Assembly (NCBI GenBank): GCA_030272815.1
Contig: JAJSZT010000001.1
Coordinates: forward strand, 102,337 to 143,677
Reading direction: 5' to 3'
Origin: Deltaproteobacteria bacterium
GTDB taxonomy: Bacteria; Desulfobacterota; Desulfobacteria; Desulfobacterales; ETH-SRB1
DNA: 41,341 bases
The position numbers were made by a program, and so were the translations under genes. This document shows positions 1 through 6,942 of this stretch, in pieces. Position 1 is the stretch's first letter; every line of letters begins with the position of its first letter. The notes beneath the pieces were generated by a model. The model ran no database searches and was not told the origin of the DNA. It saw nothing but the letters and a program-made list of their open reading frames with translations.

Positions 1-1
1 T

Positions 2-976
2 ATCAAACATCTTGCAAATTCGGAAACAAATTCATATGCAACAACCGCCTCAAGCACAAAAGATTACATTTGCCAAAATATCTCTAAATTAGCCGAACAA
101 CTTGGCATATGCATTGAAATTATCGACTGTAGTGCTGAATTTAAAAAAAATGTTATCGATAATTTTATACAAACCTATAAGGCCGGCAAAACCCCCAACC
201 CATGCATGGTATGCAATACCTCAATTAAATTTGGGACTGTTCTGGATTTTGTCCGCAAAATGGGAGCTACTCATATTGCAACAGGACATTATGCCAGAGT
301 AATAAAAGACAGAAAAAACAGGTACCACCTTTTTAAAGGTATTGATCCGCAAAAAGACCAGTCTTATTTTCTTGCTTTACTAAAGCAAAAACAACTTGCC
401 AGTGCCTGTTTTCCTCTTGGAAATTTGACAAAATCAGAAGTTCTAAAAATTAGTAAGGAAAAAGGACTTAAGGCAATTGCAAATAGAGAAAGCCAGGATA
501 TCTGCTTTATTAAAGACAATAATTATGGGTATTTCCTTGAACAACAACAAGGATTTAAACCAAAGCCGGGGCTAATAAAAGATCTTAACGGCAACCTTTT
601 GGGCAAACACAGAGGTCTGCATCTTTATACCATTGGCCAAAGGAAAGGCATAAACTGTCCTGCTTCCGAGCCTTATTATGTTGTAAGTATTGATATAAAG
701 CGAAACATTTTGATAGTTGGTTCTAAAAAAGATTTACTATTAAAAGAATGTAAAATTATAAAAATAAACTGGATAAATCAAGAACCGACTTCTCCGATAA
801 AAGTTTATGTGCGTGTAAGATACCGTCATAAGGCGGTTGGGGCCACTCTTCTACCAATCGGAAAACAAACGGCAATTGTAAAATTTAAAAACCCTCAACT
901 ATCAATAACTCCCGGACAGGGCGCTGTATTCTATACAGGAGATGAAGTAATCGGCGGCGGCTGGATTGAAAGCTGA
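2..976 (+). CDS. mnmA: tRNA-specific 2-thiouridylase MnmA (5' end outside window)
   Basis: MnmA adenylates and thiolates U34 in the wobble position of Lys, Glu and Gln tRNAs, taking sulfur from a persulfide relay. The frame is open from base 2, so the gene enters from the left; 324 residues are visible and the N-terminal PP-loop (SGGVDSS type) is missing. Both family cysteines are visible: the first in NPCMVCN, followed by IKFG, and the second in SQDICFI. ATGHYAR and the YTIGQRKG strand are also typical. The C-terminal barrel runs to the TGA at 974-976. An internal ATG at 206 would give a shorter product, but it falls in the middle of the NPCMVCN motif and is not a real start. mtaB, another tRNA modification gene, follows on the same strand after a palindromic element. 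Confidence 0.96.
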   Translation: MKHLANSETNSYATTASSTKDYICQNISKLAEQLGICIEIIDCSAEFKKNVIDNFIQTYKAGKTPNPCMVCNTSIKFGTVLDFVRKMGATHIATGHYARVIKDRKNRYHLFKGIDPQKDQSYFLALLKQKQLASACFPLGNLTKSEVLKISKEKGLKAIANRESQDICFIKDNNYGYFLEQQQGFKPKPGLIKDLNGNLLGKHRGLHLYTIGQRKGINCPASEPYYVVSIDIKRNILIVGSKKDLLLKECKIIKINWINQEPTSPIKVYVRVRYRHKAVGATLLPIGKQTAIVKFKNPQLSITPGQGAVFYTGDEVIGGGWIES

Positions 977-985
977 ATTTATACT

Positions 986-1144
986 TAGGGCTCACTCAAA
1001 AATAACTTCACATTTTGATGCACCGATCCATTCCGCATGACTGCGTTGCTCGTCGGTTAAATAGCCCGCTATTCGCCCTCCTCGCGCCTTGCCATGCGGA
1101 CGCCTCGACACCTGAAAATGTAAATTTATTTTTGAGAGAACCCT
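986..1144. repeat. palindromic element E1 between mnmA and mtaB
   Basis: The left arm (TAGGGCTCACTCAAAAATAA, 986-1005) is nearly complementary to the right arm ending at 1144. At the centre, AATAG (1060-1064) pairs with CTATT (1069-1073) around a CCCG loop. The apex resembles those of the elements at 3540 and 14870. The element fills almost the whole mnmA-mtaB gap and its right arm ends 1 base before the mtaB start codon. It could act as an RNA hairpin between co-transcribed genes or be a non-autonomous mobile palindrome; the sequence does not decide between these. Confidence 0.75.
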
Positions 1145-1145
1145 T

Positions 1146-2453
1146 ATGCAAAATTACTCCATTACAACATTAGGCTGTAAAGTAAATCATTGCGAGTCAG
1201 AATCCATAATTCAGATCTTGAAAGAGTCGGGATGGACTTCTGTTCCTTTAGGAGAAGACGCAAAATTTTGTATAATAAACACATGTGCCGTTACCCGGAA
1301 AGCAGCCATGCAGTCACGGCAGGCAGTAAGACATGCAATACGCTCCAACCCGCGTGCGCGTATAATTGTTACAGGCTGTTATGCACAAACCGAGCCTGAT
1401 GATATTAAAAAAATCAAGGGAGTTCATTATATAATCGGTCATGCCGGCAAACATAAAATCCCGGAAATAATTACATCAACAGAAGAAAAAGATTTTGTAT
1501 TTCCTGTAACCATTTACAATGACATAATTAATGAAAAAAGTTTCAAGCAAATGCCTGTGGCGCTCGGGAAAAGAACAAGGCCTTTTCTAAAAATACAGGA
1601 CGGGTGCAACGCTTTTTGCACCTATTGCATTGTTCCTTATGCCAGAGGCCGCAGCCGCAGTATGCCCTTAAAAAACATATTAGATAATATCATCCGGATT
1701 AAAAAATCCGGATACAGGGAAGTTGTTCTTTCCGGCATACACCTTGGCCGCTATGGACTCGACCTCTCGCCACAAACAAATTTAACAGAACTCATAAAAC
1801 GTATAAATGAGTCAAGGGCTATTGAGCGCGTCAGGTTAAGCTCAATAGAACCTCTTGAATTAACTGAAGCCATTATAAAGACAGTAGCTGAATCAGATAT
1901 TTTTTGCCGTCATTTCCATGTTCCTTTGCAGAGCGGAGATGATTTAATATTAAAAAAAATGCGACGGCCATATACAAGATCAATGTTCAGGCAGTTACTA
2001 TATAGAATTCATGAATTAATACCCGATGCCGCAATAGGGGTTGATACTATTATAGGATTTCCGGGCGAGACCGAGGAAGCCTTTAAAAATACATATAATC
2101 TAATTGAAGAACTGCCGGCAACCTATCTCCATGTCTTTCCTTTTTCTTCCCGCAAAGGAACACCGGCAAGCAGCTTCCCGGATAAAGTACCATCAAAGAT
2201 TATTAAAGAAAGATGTAAAATAATGCGTGATCTGGGAAATATCAAAAAAAAGGAATTTTATAAAAAAAATATCGGGAAAAGGGTTGAAGTTCTTATAGAG
2301 GAAAAAAGAGACAAAGCAACAGGCTTTTTAAAAGGCAAGACTTCAAATTATTTGCCGATATTTTTGAGCGGAAACGACGATTTTAAAAATACAATAGTTG
2401 ATGCTAAAATTGAAAAAATAAATAACAATAATTCTTTATTCGGAACTATTTGA
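1146..2453 (+). CDS. mtaB: tRNA t6A37 methylthiotransferase MtaB
   Basis: MtaB adds a methylthio group to t6A at position 37 of tRNAs, using two [4Fe-4S] clusters and S-adenosylmethionine. The N-terminal domain opens with TLGCKVNHCESE, close to the MtaB-type TLGCKVNQYES rather than the MiaB form. Further cluster cysteines are in INTCAVT and VTGCYAQ. The radical SAM motif CNAFCTYC lies near residue 155, followed by VPYARGRSRS. The C-terminal region (about 370-435) fits a TRAM domain. The length of 435 residues is normal. There is no clear Shine-Dalgarno before the ATG; the 5' side is the arm of a palindromic element, so translation may depend on readthrough from mnmA. The 3' end overlaps the convergent TerB/DnaJ gene by 8 bases. 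Confidence 0.93.
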   Translation: MQNYSITTLGCKVNHCESESIIQILKESGWTSVPLGEDAKFCIINTCAVTRKAAMQSRQAVRHAIRSNPRARIIVTGCYAQTEPDDIKKIKGVHYIIGHAGKHKIPEIITSTEEKDFVFPVTIYNDIINEKSFKQMPVALGKRTRPFLKIQDGCNAFCTYCIVPYARGRSRSMPLKNILDNIIRIKKSGYREVVLSGIHLGRYGLDLSPQTNLTELIKRINESRAIERVRLSSIEPLELTEAIIKTVAESDIFCRHFHVPLQSGDDLILKKMRRPYTRSMFRQLLYRIHELIPDAAIGVDTIIGFPGETEEAFKNTYNLIEELPATYLHVFPFSSRKGTPASSFPDKVPSKIIKERCKIMRDLGNIKKKEFYKKNIGKRVEVLIEEKRDKATGFLKGKTSNYLPIFLSGNDDFKNTIVDAKIEKINNNNSLFGTI

Positions 2454-3201
2454 TTCCCTTTTCTTTTTTTATAACTTCATACGCCCCTTGAATCTCCCTG
2501 AATTTATCATTAGCAAATTTTGTAAACTCGTCAGGAAGACCCTTTGATGCAATCTTATCGGGATGGTATTCTAATACCAGTTTTCTGTACTGCTTTTTTA
2601 TCTGATCATCTGAATCGTTTTGGCTGCATCCGAGAATTGCATAATATTTTTCAAAGTCCTTGATATATCTGGACTTAAATTTACTGTATTCCGCATCATT
2701 GAAGTTGAATGCTCTTGCAGCAGAGTGAATAAGTTGTTCTTCGCTTTTACTAAGGACTCCATCGGCAACAGATACTCTAAAAAGCATATCCATCATAAGT
2801 TCCAGGAGCTGAGGCTGTCTGCTAAACTGCATGTAGAACTGATTTGCAAAATCATGGAAGGTCTCCTGAGATCTTGTAGCTGCATGAAAAATGTTCATGG
2901 CAAGTCTTCTGCTTTCAAGATTAAGGTTTAAGTCATTAACCATAAAATTCTCTATGGACTTAATTTCTTCCTCTGATATGCGGCCATCCACTTTAGCAAG
3001 CTTTGCAAGCATTGAAAATGCCGCTATAAAAAAGGTAAACTGAGCCTCTTCGCCTGATGAAAGACGTGCATTATCATTAATATAGTATTGCTTTTTGCTT
3101 GAATCAAAAGTATGCCCAAATGCAGCTCCTGCGACAGCGCCGAGAGGGCCGCCTAATGCAAATCCTATAGTGCCTCCAACAACTTTTCCAAACCAACCCA
3201 T
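2446..3201 (-). CDS. TerB/DnaJ-domain co-chaperone, DjlA-like
   Basis: This 251-residue protein has three parts. A glycine-rich hydrophobic N-terminus (about 1-30, GGTIGFALGGPLGAVAG) resembles the membrane or glycine-zipper segment of DjlA. A TerB-like helical domain follows (about 55-165; two copies of a pattern with acidic SKSEEQLI/SEEEIKSIE helices). A C-terminal J domain contains the HPD triad in LEYHPDK. DjlA-type proteins stimulate the ATPase of DnaK at the inner membrane. The start at 3201 (MGWFGK) is chosen because AGGGGAAG lies just upstream and homologues start with a short MGWxGK-like end; the frame is open 15 codons further up. The gene converges with mtaB. No partner gene is adjacent. 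Confidence 0.85.
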   Translation of the reverse strand: MGWFGKVVGGTIGFALGGPLGAVAGAAFGHTFDSSKKQYYINDNARLSSGEEAQFTFFIAAFSMLAKLAKVDGRISEEEIKSIENFMVNDLNLNLESRRLAMNIFHAATRSQETFHDFANQFYMQFSRQPQLLELMMDMLFRVSVADGVLSKSEEQLIHSAARAFNFNDAEYSKFKSRYIKDFEKYYAILGCSQNDSDDQIKKQYRKLVLEYHPDKIASKGLPDEFTKFANDKFREIQGAYEVIKKEKGIK

Positions 3202-3401
3202 ATTATTATACTTCCCCTTAAAAAAATTTATTCGTTTATCATGCAAGAATTAATAAGTTAATGCATTCTCAGAAATTTACAAACTCAAAAAATAGTAAGC
3301 CAGTAAAGGGACATGACTTTTCTATAAATACCATCTTCAAGGTATTGTATGTCTCATAAATCGAACCCACTGATAATTTAAGTAATGTAATTTGTAATTA
3401 T

Positions 3402-3542
3402 AGGTCAAAGAAGCTGAGAGTTCATGCAATAATAAGCGGCTGGGTTCAAGGACGGCCCCCGTGCCTTGCTGATGTTAAGAAAGTGGATGTGGATTTGGAA
3501 GACTATACAGGTGACTATTATGAGTTTGAACTCAGATACTAA
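3402..3542 (+). pseudogene. acylphosphatase remnant with internal deletion
   Basis: The frame reads SKKLRVHAIISGWVQG, matching the N-terminal strand and phosphate-binding loop of acylphosphatases (consensus V.G.VQGV.FR). It then jumps directly to a C-terminal part ending EDYTGDYYEFELRY, which matches the usual acylphosphatase tail (DYTGEFxxFxIRY). About 45-50 residues between the halves are missing, including the catalytic Arg and Asn. No start codon is present: AGG stands where ATG would be expected. The TAA stop (3540-3542) is also the first three bases of the palindromic element E2. The gene is therefore broken twice. The family assignment rests on the two end motifs. Confidence 0.75.
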
Positions 3543-3992
3543 GGGCTCGGTAAAAAATAACTTGGCATTTTTGCATCCCGACTTCACCATATCTTTAACC
3601 TGAAGTTCTTGAGCTAATTCCTAATTAACCTATTGATATCATAATAGAAAGCTGGGTTTTTAGCTTCATTTTTGTAGCCATGTAAATCGCTCAAATTCGG
3701 GCCAATAATGATTGACTTAATAAAAAAAATTTGTGTATCTTAAATCAAATAACTTGCTAACAATATTGAAGAATTCAGTGTAGACAGTAACTGCACACCA
3801 TGATTTCAAAAATTCATTTTGAAATCAATAGGTTGTATCTGATCTATTCCAGGAACTTCAGTTTAACCGATCTTCAATCGCAAAAGTCCTCGAAATAGCT
3901 CGCTATTCCTGCGGTTTTGCTCAATCAGATCGATTAAATCTACGGCAATTTCGGGCGCAAATTCTACCAAGTTATTTTTTACCGAGCCCTAA
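3540..3992. repeat. palindromic element E2, 453 bp, perfect 24-base arms
   Basis: The terminal arms (AGGGCTCGGTAAAAAATAAC and on to CTTGG) are perfectly complementary at 3541-3564 and 3968-3991. The right half contains the apical hairpin AATAG/CTATT with loop CTCG at 3894-3907, followed by TCCTGCGG. The left half is longer than in other elements of the window, which suggests that extra DNA (about 3595-3780) was inserted inside it. No coding frame is convincing inside. The first three bases serve as the stop codon of the acylphosphatase remnant. Confidence 0.75.
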
Positions 3993-4012
3993 GCAAGCCA
4001 TAGGTTTGTAGG

Positions 4013-4032
4013 GAACGGCGTCCCTGCCGTTC
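4013..4032. repeat. short perfect hairpin
   Basis: GAACGGC and GCCGTTC form a perfect 7-bp stem around GTCCCT. There is no T-run after it, so a rho-independent terminator is unlikely. It sits in a gene-free stretch together with palindromic elements and may be a small member of the same class of repeats. Confidence 0.5.
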
Positions 4033-4079
4033 TTAGAGGCTCAGATGCTAAGCGATCTCTAAGATAAAGGTGATTTATT

Positions 4080-4101
4080 TAAGGAACGGGGACGAAATAA
4101 C
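4080..4101. repeat. solo arm of the palindromic element found at 14870-15054
   Basis: TAAGGAACGGGGACGAAATA matches the right terminal arm of element E7 (in inverted orientation at the ftsY 3' end). No complementary partner was found nearby, so only one arm is present. It ends 2 bases before the start codon of the BTAD protein and supplies an in-frame TAA immediately upstream of it. Confidence 0.7.
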
Positions 4102-4103
4102 CA

Positions 4104-4868
4104 ATGGCATTGAGAATATACACCTTGGGACGGTTTGCTTTAGTAAAAGATGAAAAACCGGTCCGATTCTCGAGAAAGGCTCCACAAAAGCCTCTGATAA
4201 TGCTCAAGGTTTTGATTGCCCTTGGAGGCAGAAGGGTTCGAGAATACCAGATAAGCGATGTCCTCTGGCCTGATGCCGACGGCGATATAGCGCACACATC
4301 TTTTGCGACCACCCTCCACCGCCTTCGCAAGTTAATCGGCCATCATGCGACTGTCGAGCTTCGGGATGGATGCATGACACTGGATCAAAGGTACTGCTGG
4401 GTCGATGTATGGGCGTTTGAACGCATTTTTGGGCAAGCCGATGCCATGTGGAGAAAAGCTTCACCGGAAATAGATATAACTAAAGCTATTGAATTGACCC
4501 AAAAGGCCATCAATATTTATCATGGCCCCTTTCTACCAGATGAAAACGGGGAGATCTGGACAATCTCACTTCGCGAACATCTCGGGGAAAAATTCATGCG
4601 GTGTGTGAATAAGCTTGGGCATCACTGGGAAATGAGTGGACAATATGAAAAAGCTGTGGAATGTTATCGGCGAGGTCTTGAAGTAGACGACCTTGCTGAG
4701 GAGTTTTACCGACGCATTATGGCCTGCTATCATCGGCTTGGCCAACTGGCTGAGGCCCTATCGGTTTATAACCGCGGCAGGAAGATACTTTTCGCAACCC
4801 TCGGCATTGAGCCTTCCCCCAAGACCGAAGCCATACGCAAATCCATCCTTTCTGAAAAAAAATCATAA
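4104..4868 (+). CDS. BTAD-domain transcriptional regulator, possibly the C-terminal part of a larger protein
   Basis: The 254-residue product has an OmpR/SARP-type winged helix at about 1-95 (LRIYTLGRFALVKD, KAPQKPLIMLKVLIALGG, LWPDADGD, LHRLRKLIG) followed by a bacterial transcriptional activator domain with TPR-like helices at about 100-250 (AIELTQKAINIYHGPFLPD, YEKAVECYRRGLEVDD). SARP/AfsR proteins bind DNA through this pair. In many proteobacteria the same block is the C-terminus of ~1000-residue regulators that also carry an ATPase and sensing repeats. Here an element arm with an in-frame stop sits directly upstream and there is no good Shine-Dalgarno, so this may be a severed C-terminal module. 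It could also be a genuine stand-alone regulator of the secreted or peptide genes downstream. The domain call is firm, the completeness is not. Confidence 0.8.
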   Translation: MALRIYTLGRFALVKDEKPVRFSRKAPQKPLIMLKVLIALGGRRVREYQISDVLWPDADGDIAHTSFATTLHRLRKLIGHHATVELRDGCMTLDQRYCWVDVWAFERIFGQADAMWRKASPEIDITKAIELTQKAINIYHGPFLPDENGEIWTISLREHLGEKFMRCVNKLGHHWEMSGQYEKAVECYRRGLEVDDLAEEFYRRIMACYHRLGQLAEALSVYNRGRKILFATLGIEPSPKTEAIRKSILSEKKS

Positions 4869-5275
4869 AATTTTCATTTTTTCCCGAATATGTAACCTAT
4901 CTGTAACTTTTCGCATGTTAAATGAAAAGTAAAATGCTTTTCGCGCTTTATTAGGTTATCAGATCTAATAGAAATATGATTTTTTCAGGCAATTATACTA
5001 CATATTATGCCAGTATTTCAAGGGACTACGATTCTATTCGCTTGAAACGAAATTAACTATCAATAGAAGCCTTCACATTTCAAGTTCAAGTTGCAGATGT
5101 AGAAACTCCGAACGTTGTAGTTACTGCTGAGCTGAACTTCTTCACAGAATTCCATCAAAGCAAGAAAAATGACGGTTGAATCAAGCCAGGGGCCACGTCA
5201 TTTAAGCTGATAACATCCTGAATTCACAAGAATTGCTTACTTATTCAATTTTCAATAAATTCGAAGCACGAAGCT
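4869..5275. other. gene-free stretch with a possible decayed reading frame
   Basis: This is AT-rich sequence without a convincing gene. A 41-codon frame at 5057-5179 reads as plausible protein (FQVQVADVETPNVVVTAELN) but has no start signal, and I do not recognise a family. It may be the end of a decayed gene. No RNA gene or terminator was recognised. Confidence 0.35.
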
Positions 5276-5443
5276 CGAAATCCGAAACAAATACGAATGA
5301 CCAAAATTCAAAATTTCAAACATGGTGGAGCGCCATAGATATTGCATAAGTGCCTGACATGTTTTGGTCATTTGATATTCGAAATTAGAGATTGTTTCGA
5401 CCATATTTTATAAGATCAGGCGATATCCGTATTTCGGATTTTA
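5276..5443. repeat. palindromic repeat of the CGAAACAA/GACCAAAA type
   Basis: The left side contains ATCCGAAACAA and GACCAAAA, then CATG at 5321. The right side begins with CATGTTTTGGTC (5358-5369) and goes on to TTGTTTCG (5392-5399) and TTCGGATTTT. The halves are imperfect complements. Similar sequences are common as dispersed intergenic palindromes in environmental bacterial genomes (from memory). No gene lies inside. Confidence 0.6.
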
Positions 5444-5687
5444 AGGCCCCCACAAACTCTAAATATTAGCACTTTAGCACTGACTTTGACGTTTCCCTGT
5501 GAACCAAGCAGGTTCACTTGACACTTTTTCCACAAAACATGCAAACATAGGTTTCTTTGTGAATGTATTAAGAACAGTGAGGTAACAGTGTGGAAAGAAG
5601 AAAACTCCCTCTCCCCTGGCAGGAGAAAGTCAGGGTGAGGGGGGATGAATTTCCAATCTGTTGGAATGTATCTTAAGGAGGTGATGT
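5444..5687. promoter_or_regulatory. upstream region of the STN-like gene with a hairpin next to TTGACA
   Basis: GTGAACC and GGTTCAC (5499-5517, loop AAGCA) form a perfect 7-bp hairpin. It is followed directly by TTGACA (5518-5523), a perfect -35-like hexamer, but no good -10 stands 16-18 bases after it. A second G/C-rich hairpin-like stretch (CCCTCTCCCC to GGGTGAGGGG, about 5598-5643) lies between it and the gene. The strong Shine-Dalgarno AAGGAGGTGAT ends just before the ATG at 5688. The promoter call is tentative. Confidence 0.3.
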
Positions 5688-6263
5688 ATGGATAAGTGCA
5701 ATGGAAAGAGGGGGGTAGAAGAACTTTTCTTAGTTAGTATTCTCTTGATATTTTTGCTAATAACTCCGAATTCTCTATTTGGAGGAGAGGCTGACAAGAA
5801 ATCCGAAGTGAAGGCAGAAAGCAGAACTGATTTTGTCCTCACCATAAAAAATAGTCTTATCTCTTTAACTGCAAAGGATGCTTCATTAAAACAAATTGTA
5901 GATCAGATCGGTCGTAGGATGAAAATCGAAGTGGTTGCTGATATCTCTGAGGAGGAGAAGATTACCATATGCTTTGACAGGCTCTCCCTGGAAGATGCTG
6001 TAAAGAGATTAAGGACCAGCTATGCTTACGTATGGAATTCAGAGAAAGAGGAATGGAAAATCACCAAGATAGTACTCCTGCCTGAGGGGAAGGGAACAGT
6101 GCTATCCAAGCCCACTACTAAGGAATCCGAAGTTAAGGGAGAAAAGCGATTGGTGAAGTCCGAGAGCAGCGTGGGGAAAAAAGCTGCAAGAGAGAAGTTA
6201 CCGCGTCCAGAACCCTTTAAGTTTGAGTTTGACCCTTCGGAGTTTGTGGAAGAAGGGAAATAG
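5688..6263 (+). CDS. secreted or membrane-anchored protein with a secretin/TonB short N-terminal-like (STN) domain
   Basis: The 191-residue product has a hydrophobic N-terminal segment (about 13-31, ELFLVSILLIFLLITPNSLF) that fits a signal peptide or anchor. Residues about 45-125 look like an STN/secretin N0-type fold: ISLTAKDASLKQIVDQIGRR, then a VVADISEEEKITICF strand, LSLEDAVKRL, and YVWNSEKEEWKITK. The C-terminal third is charged and of low complexity (Lys, Glu and Pro rich), ending in EFDPSEFVEEGK. Such domains occur in secretins, TonB receptors and FecR-linked surface systems. Here there is no barrel, so it is probably a periplasmic partner. The Shine-Dalgarno AAGGAGGTGAT is very strong. 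The function is unknown. Confidence 0.65.
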   Translation: MDKCNGKRGVEELFLVSILLIFLLITPNSLFGGEADKKSEVKAESRTDFVLTIKNSLISLTAKDASLKQIVDQIGRRMKIEVVADISEEEKITICFDRLSLEDAVKRLRTSYAYVWNSEKEEWKITKIVLLPEGKGTVLSKPTTKESEVKGEKRLVKSESSVGKKAAREKLPRPEPFKFEFDPSEFVEEGK

Positions 6264-6302
6264 TGTGGTCGGATATTGATGGAAAGGAGGTGAGGCGAAA
6301 AA

Positions 6303-6338
6303 ATGGATTTGTCTGGGTATGGTCAAATTATAGTTTAA
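6303..6338 (+). pseudogene. 11-codon start of a truncated gene with a strong ribosome binding site
   Basis: AAAGGAGGTGAG (6283-6294) precedes an ATG with good spacing, but the frame (MDLSGYGQIIV) ends after 11 codons. The ~400-bp repeat begins some 55 bases later. The Shine-Dalgarno is as strong as that of the STN gene 40 bases upstream, which suggests that a second gene of that operon was cut off when the repeat and its cargo arrived. A true micro-peptide is possible but less likely. Confidence 0.4.
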
Positions 6339-6394
6339 CTAGTCAGTCATAAGTTCTCCAGTATTTTGAATCATGAATTGATAAGTAGCTGAAA

Positions 6395-6795
6395 TGATTA
6401 GGGTGCAGTTACTCTTATCTCCCGAGAAATGATAAATATTTCAGACAGGATTACAGGATTGACTTGATCTTATAAAAAAGAGTTAATGCAGATCCTGTAT
6501 ATCATAAATTAGTATCTTGGAAATGGCTTTTCATTTCAAACCCGTTCCAAATCTATAAACGGCCAAATGAGTATTGAATCTATAATAGTAAAGATGACAT
6601 ACCTTGGTACCGAACTATTATTTAAATCCAAAAAATAATTTTGATGAAGCGCTTTTCTAAAGCCTGATCGAATCGGTATGTAATTATATGTTTTTACAGG
6701 ATTTGGACTCCGTTGATTAACAGGAAATAAAAAATCTTGTTTATCCTGTTATCCTGTCTAAAAATATGATCCGTTTGGGAGAGAAGAGTATATGC
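6395..6795. repeat. ~400-bp dispersed repeat, left copy (inverted relative to 12177-12590)
   Basis: This copy aligns by eye, in reverse complement and over nearly its whole length, with 12177-12590. Shared landmarks are GGGTGCAGTTACTCTTATCT at the outer end, AGACAGGATTACAGGATTGA, AACGGCCAAATGAGTATTGA, TTGGTACCGAACTATTATTT, and the inner end with CCGTTTGGGAGAGAAGAGTA. Each copy carries its own short complementary ends built from AGACAGGATTACAGGAT, so the unit is itself palindromic-ended. No transposase frame is visible. The remaining sequence of 6339-6942 holds nothing else recognisable except the Shine-Dalgarno AGGAGG before 6943. Confidence 0.8.
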
Positions 6796-6942
6796 ACTCA
6801 AATGATTAGCTTGGATAATTTTATATTGGATTTATCGGTATTAATGATTTCAGTATGTTACGACAACCTATGACTGATGATTTATTGCGTTACAAAATAT
6901 TGTGGAAAACTCTTACACTGAAGACCAATAGGAGGATGAATC

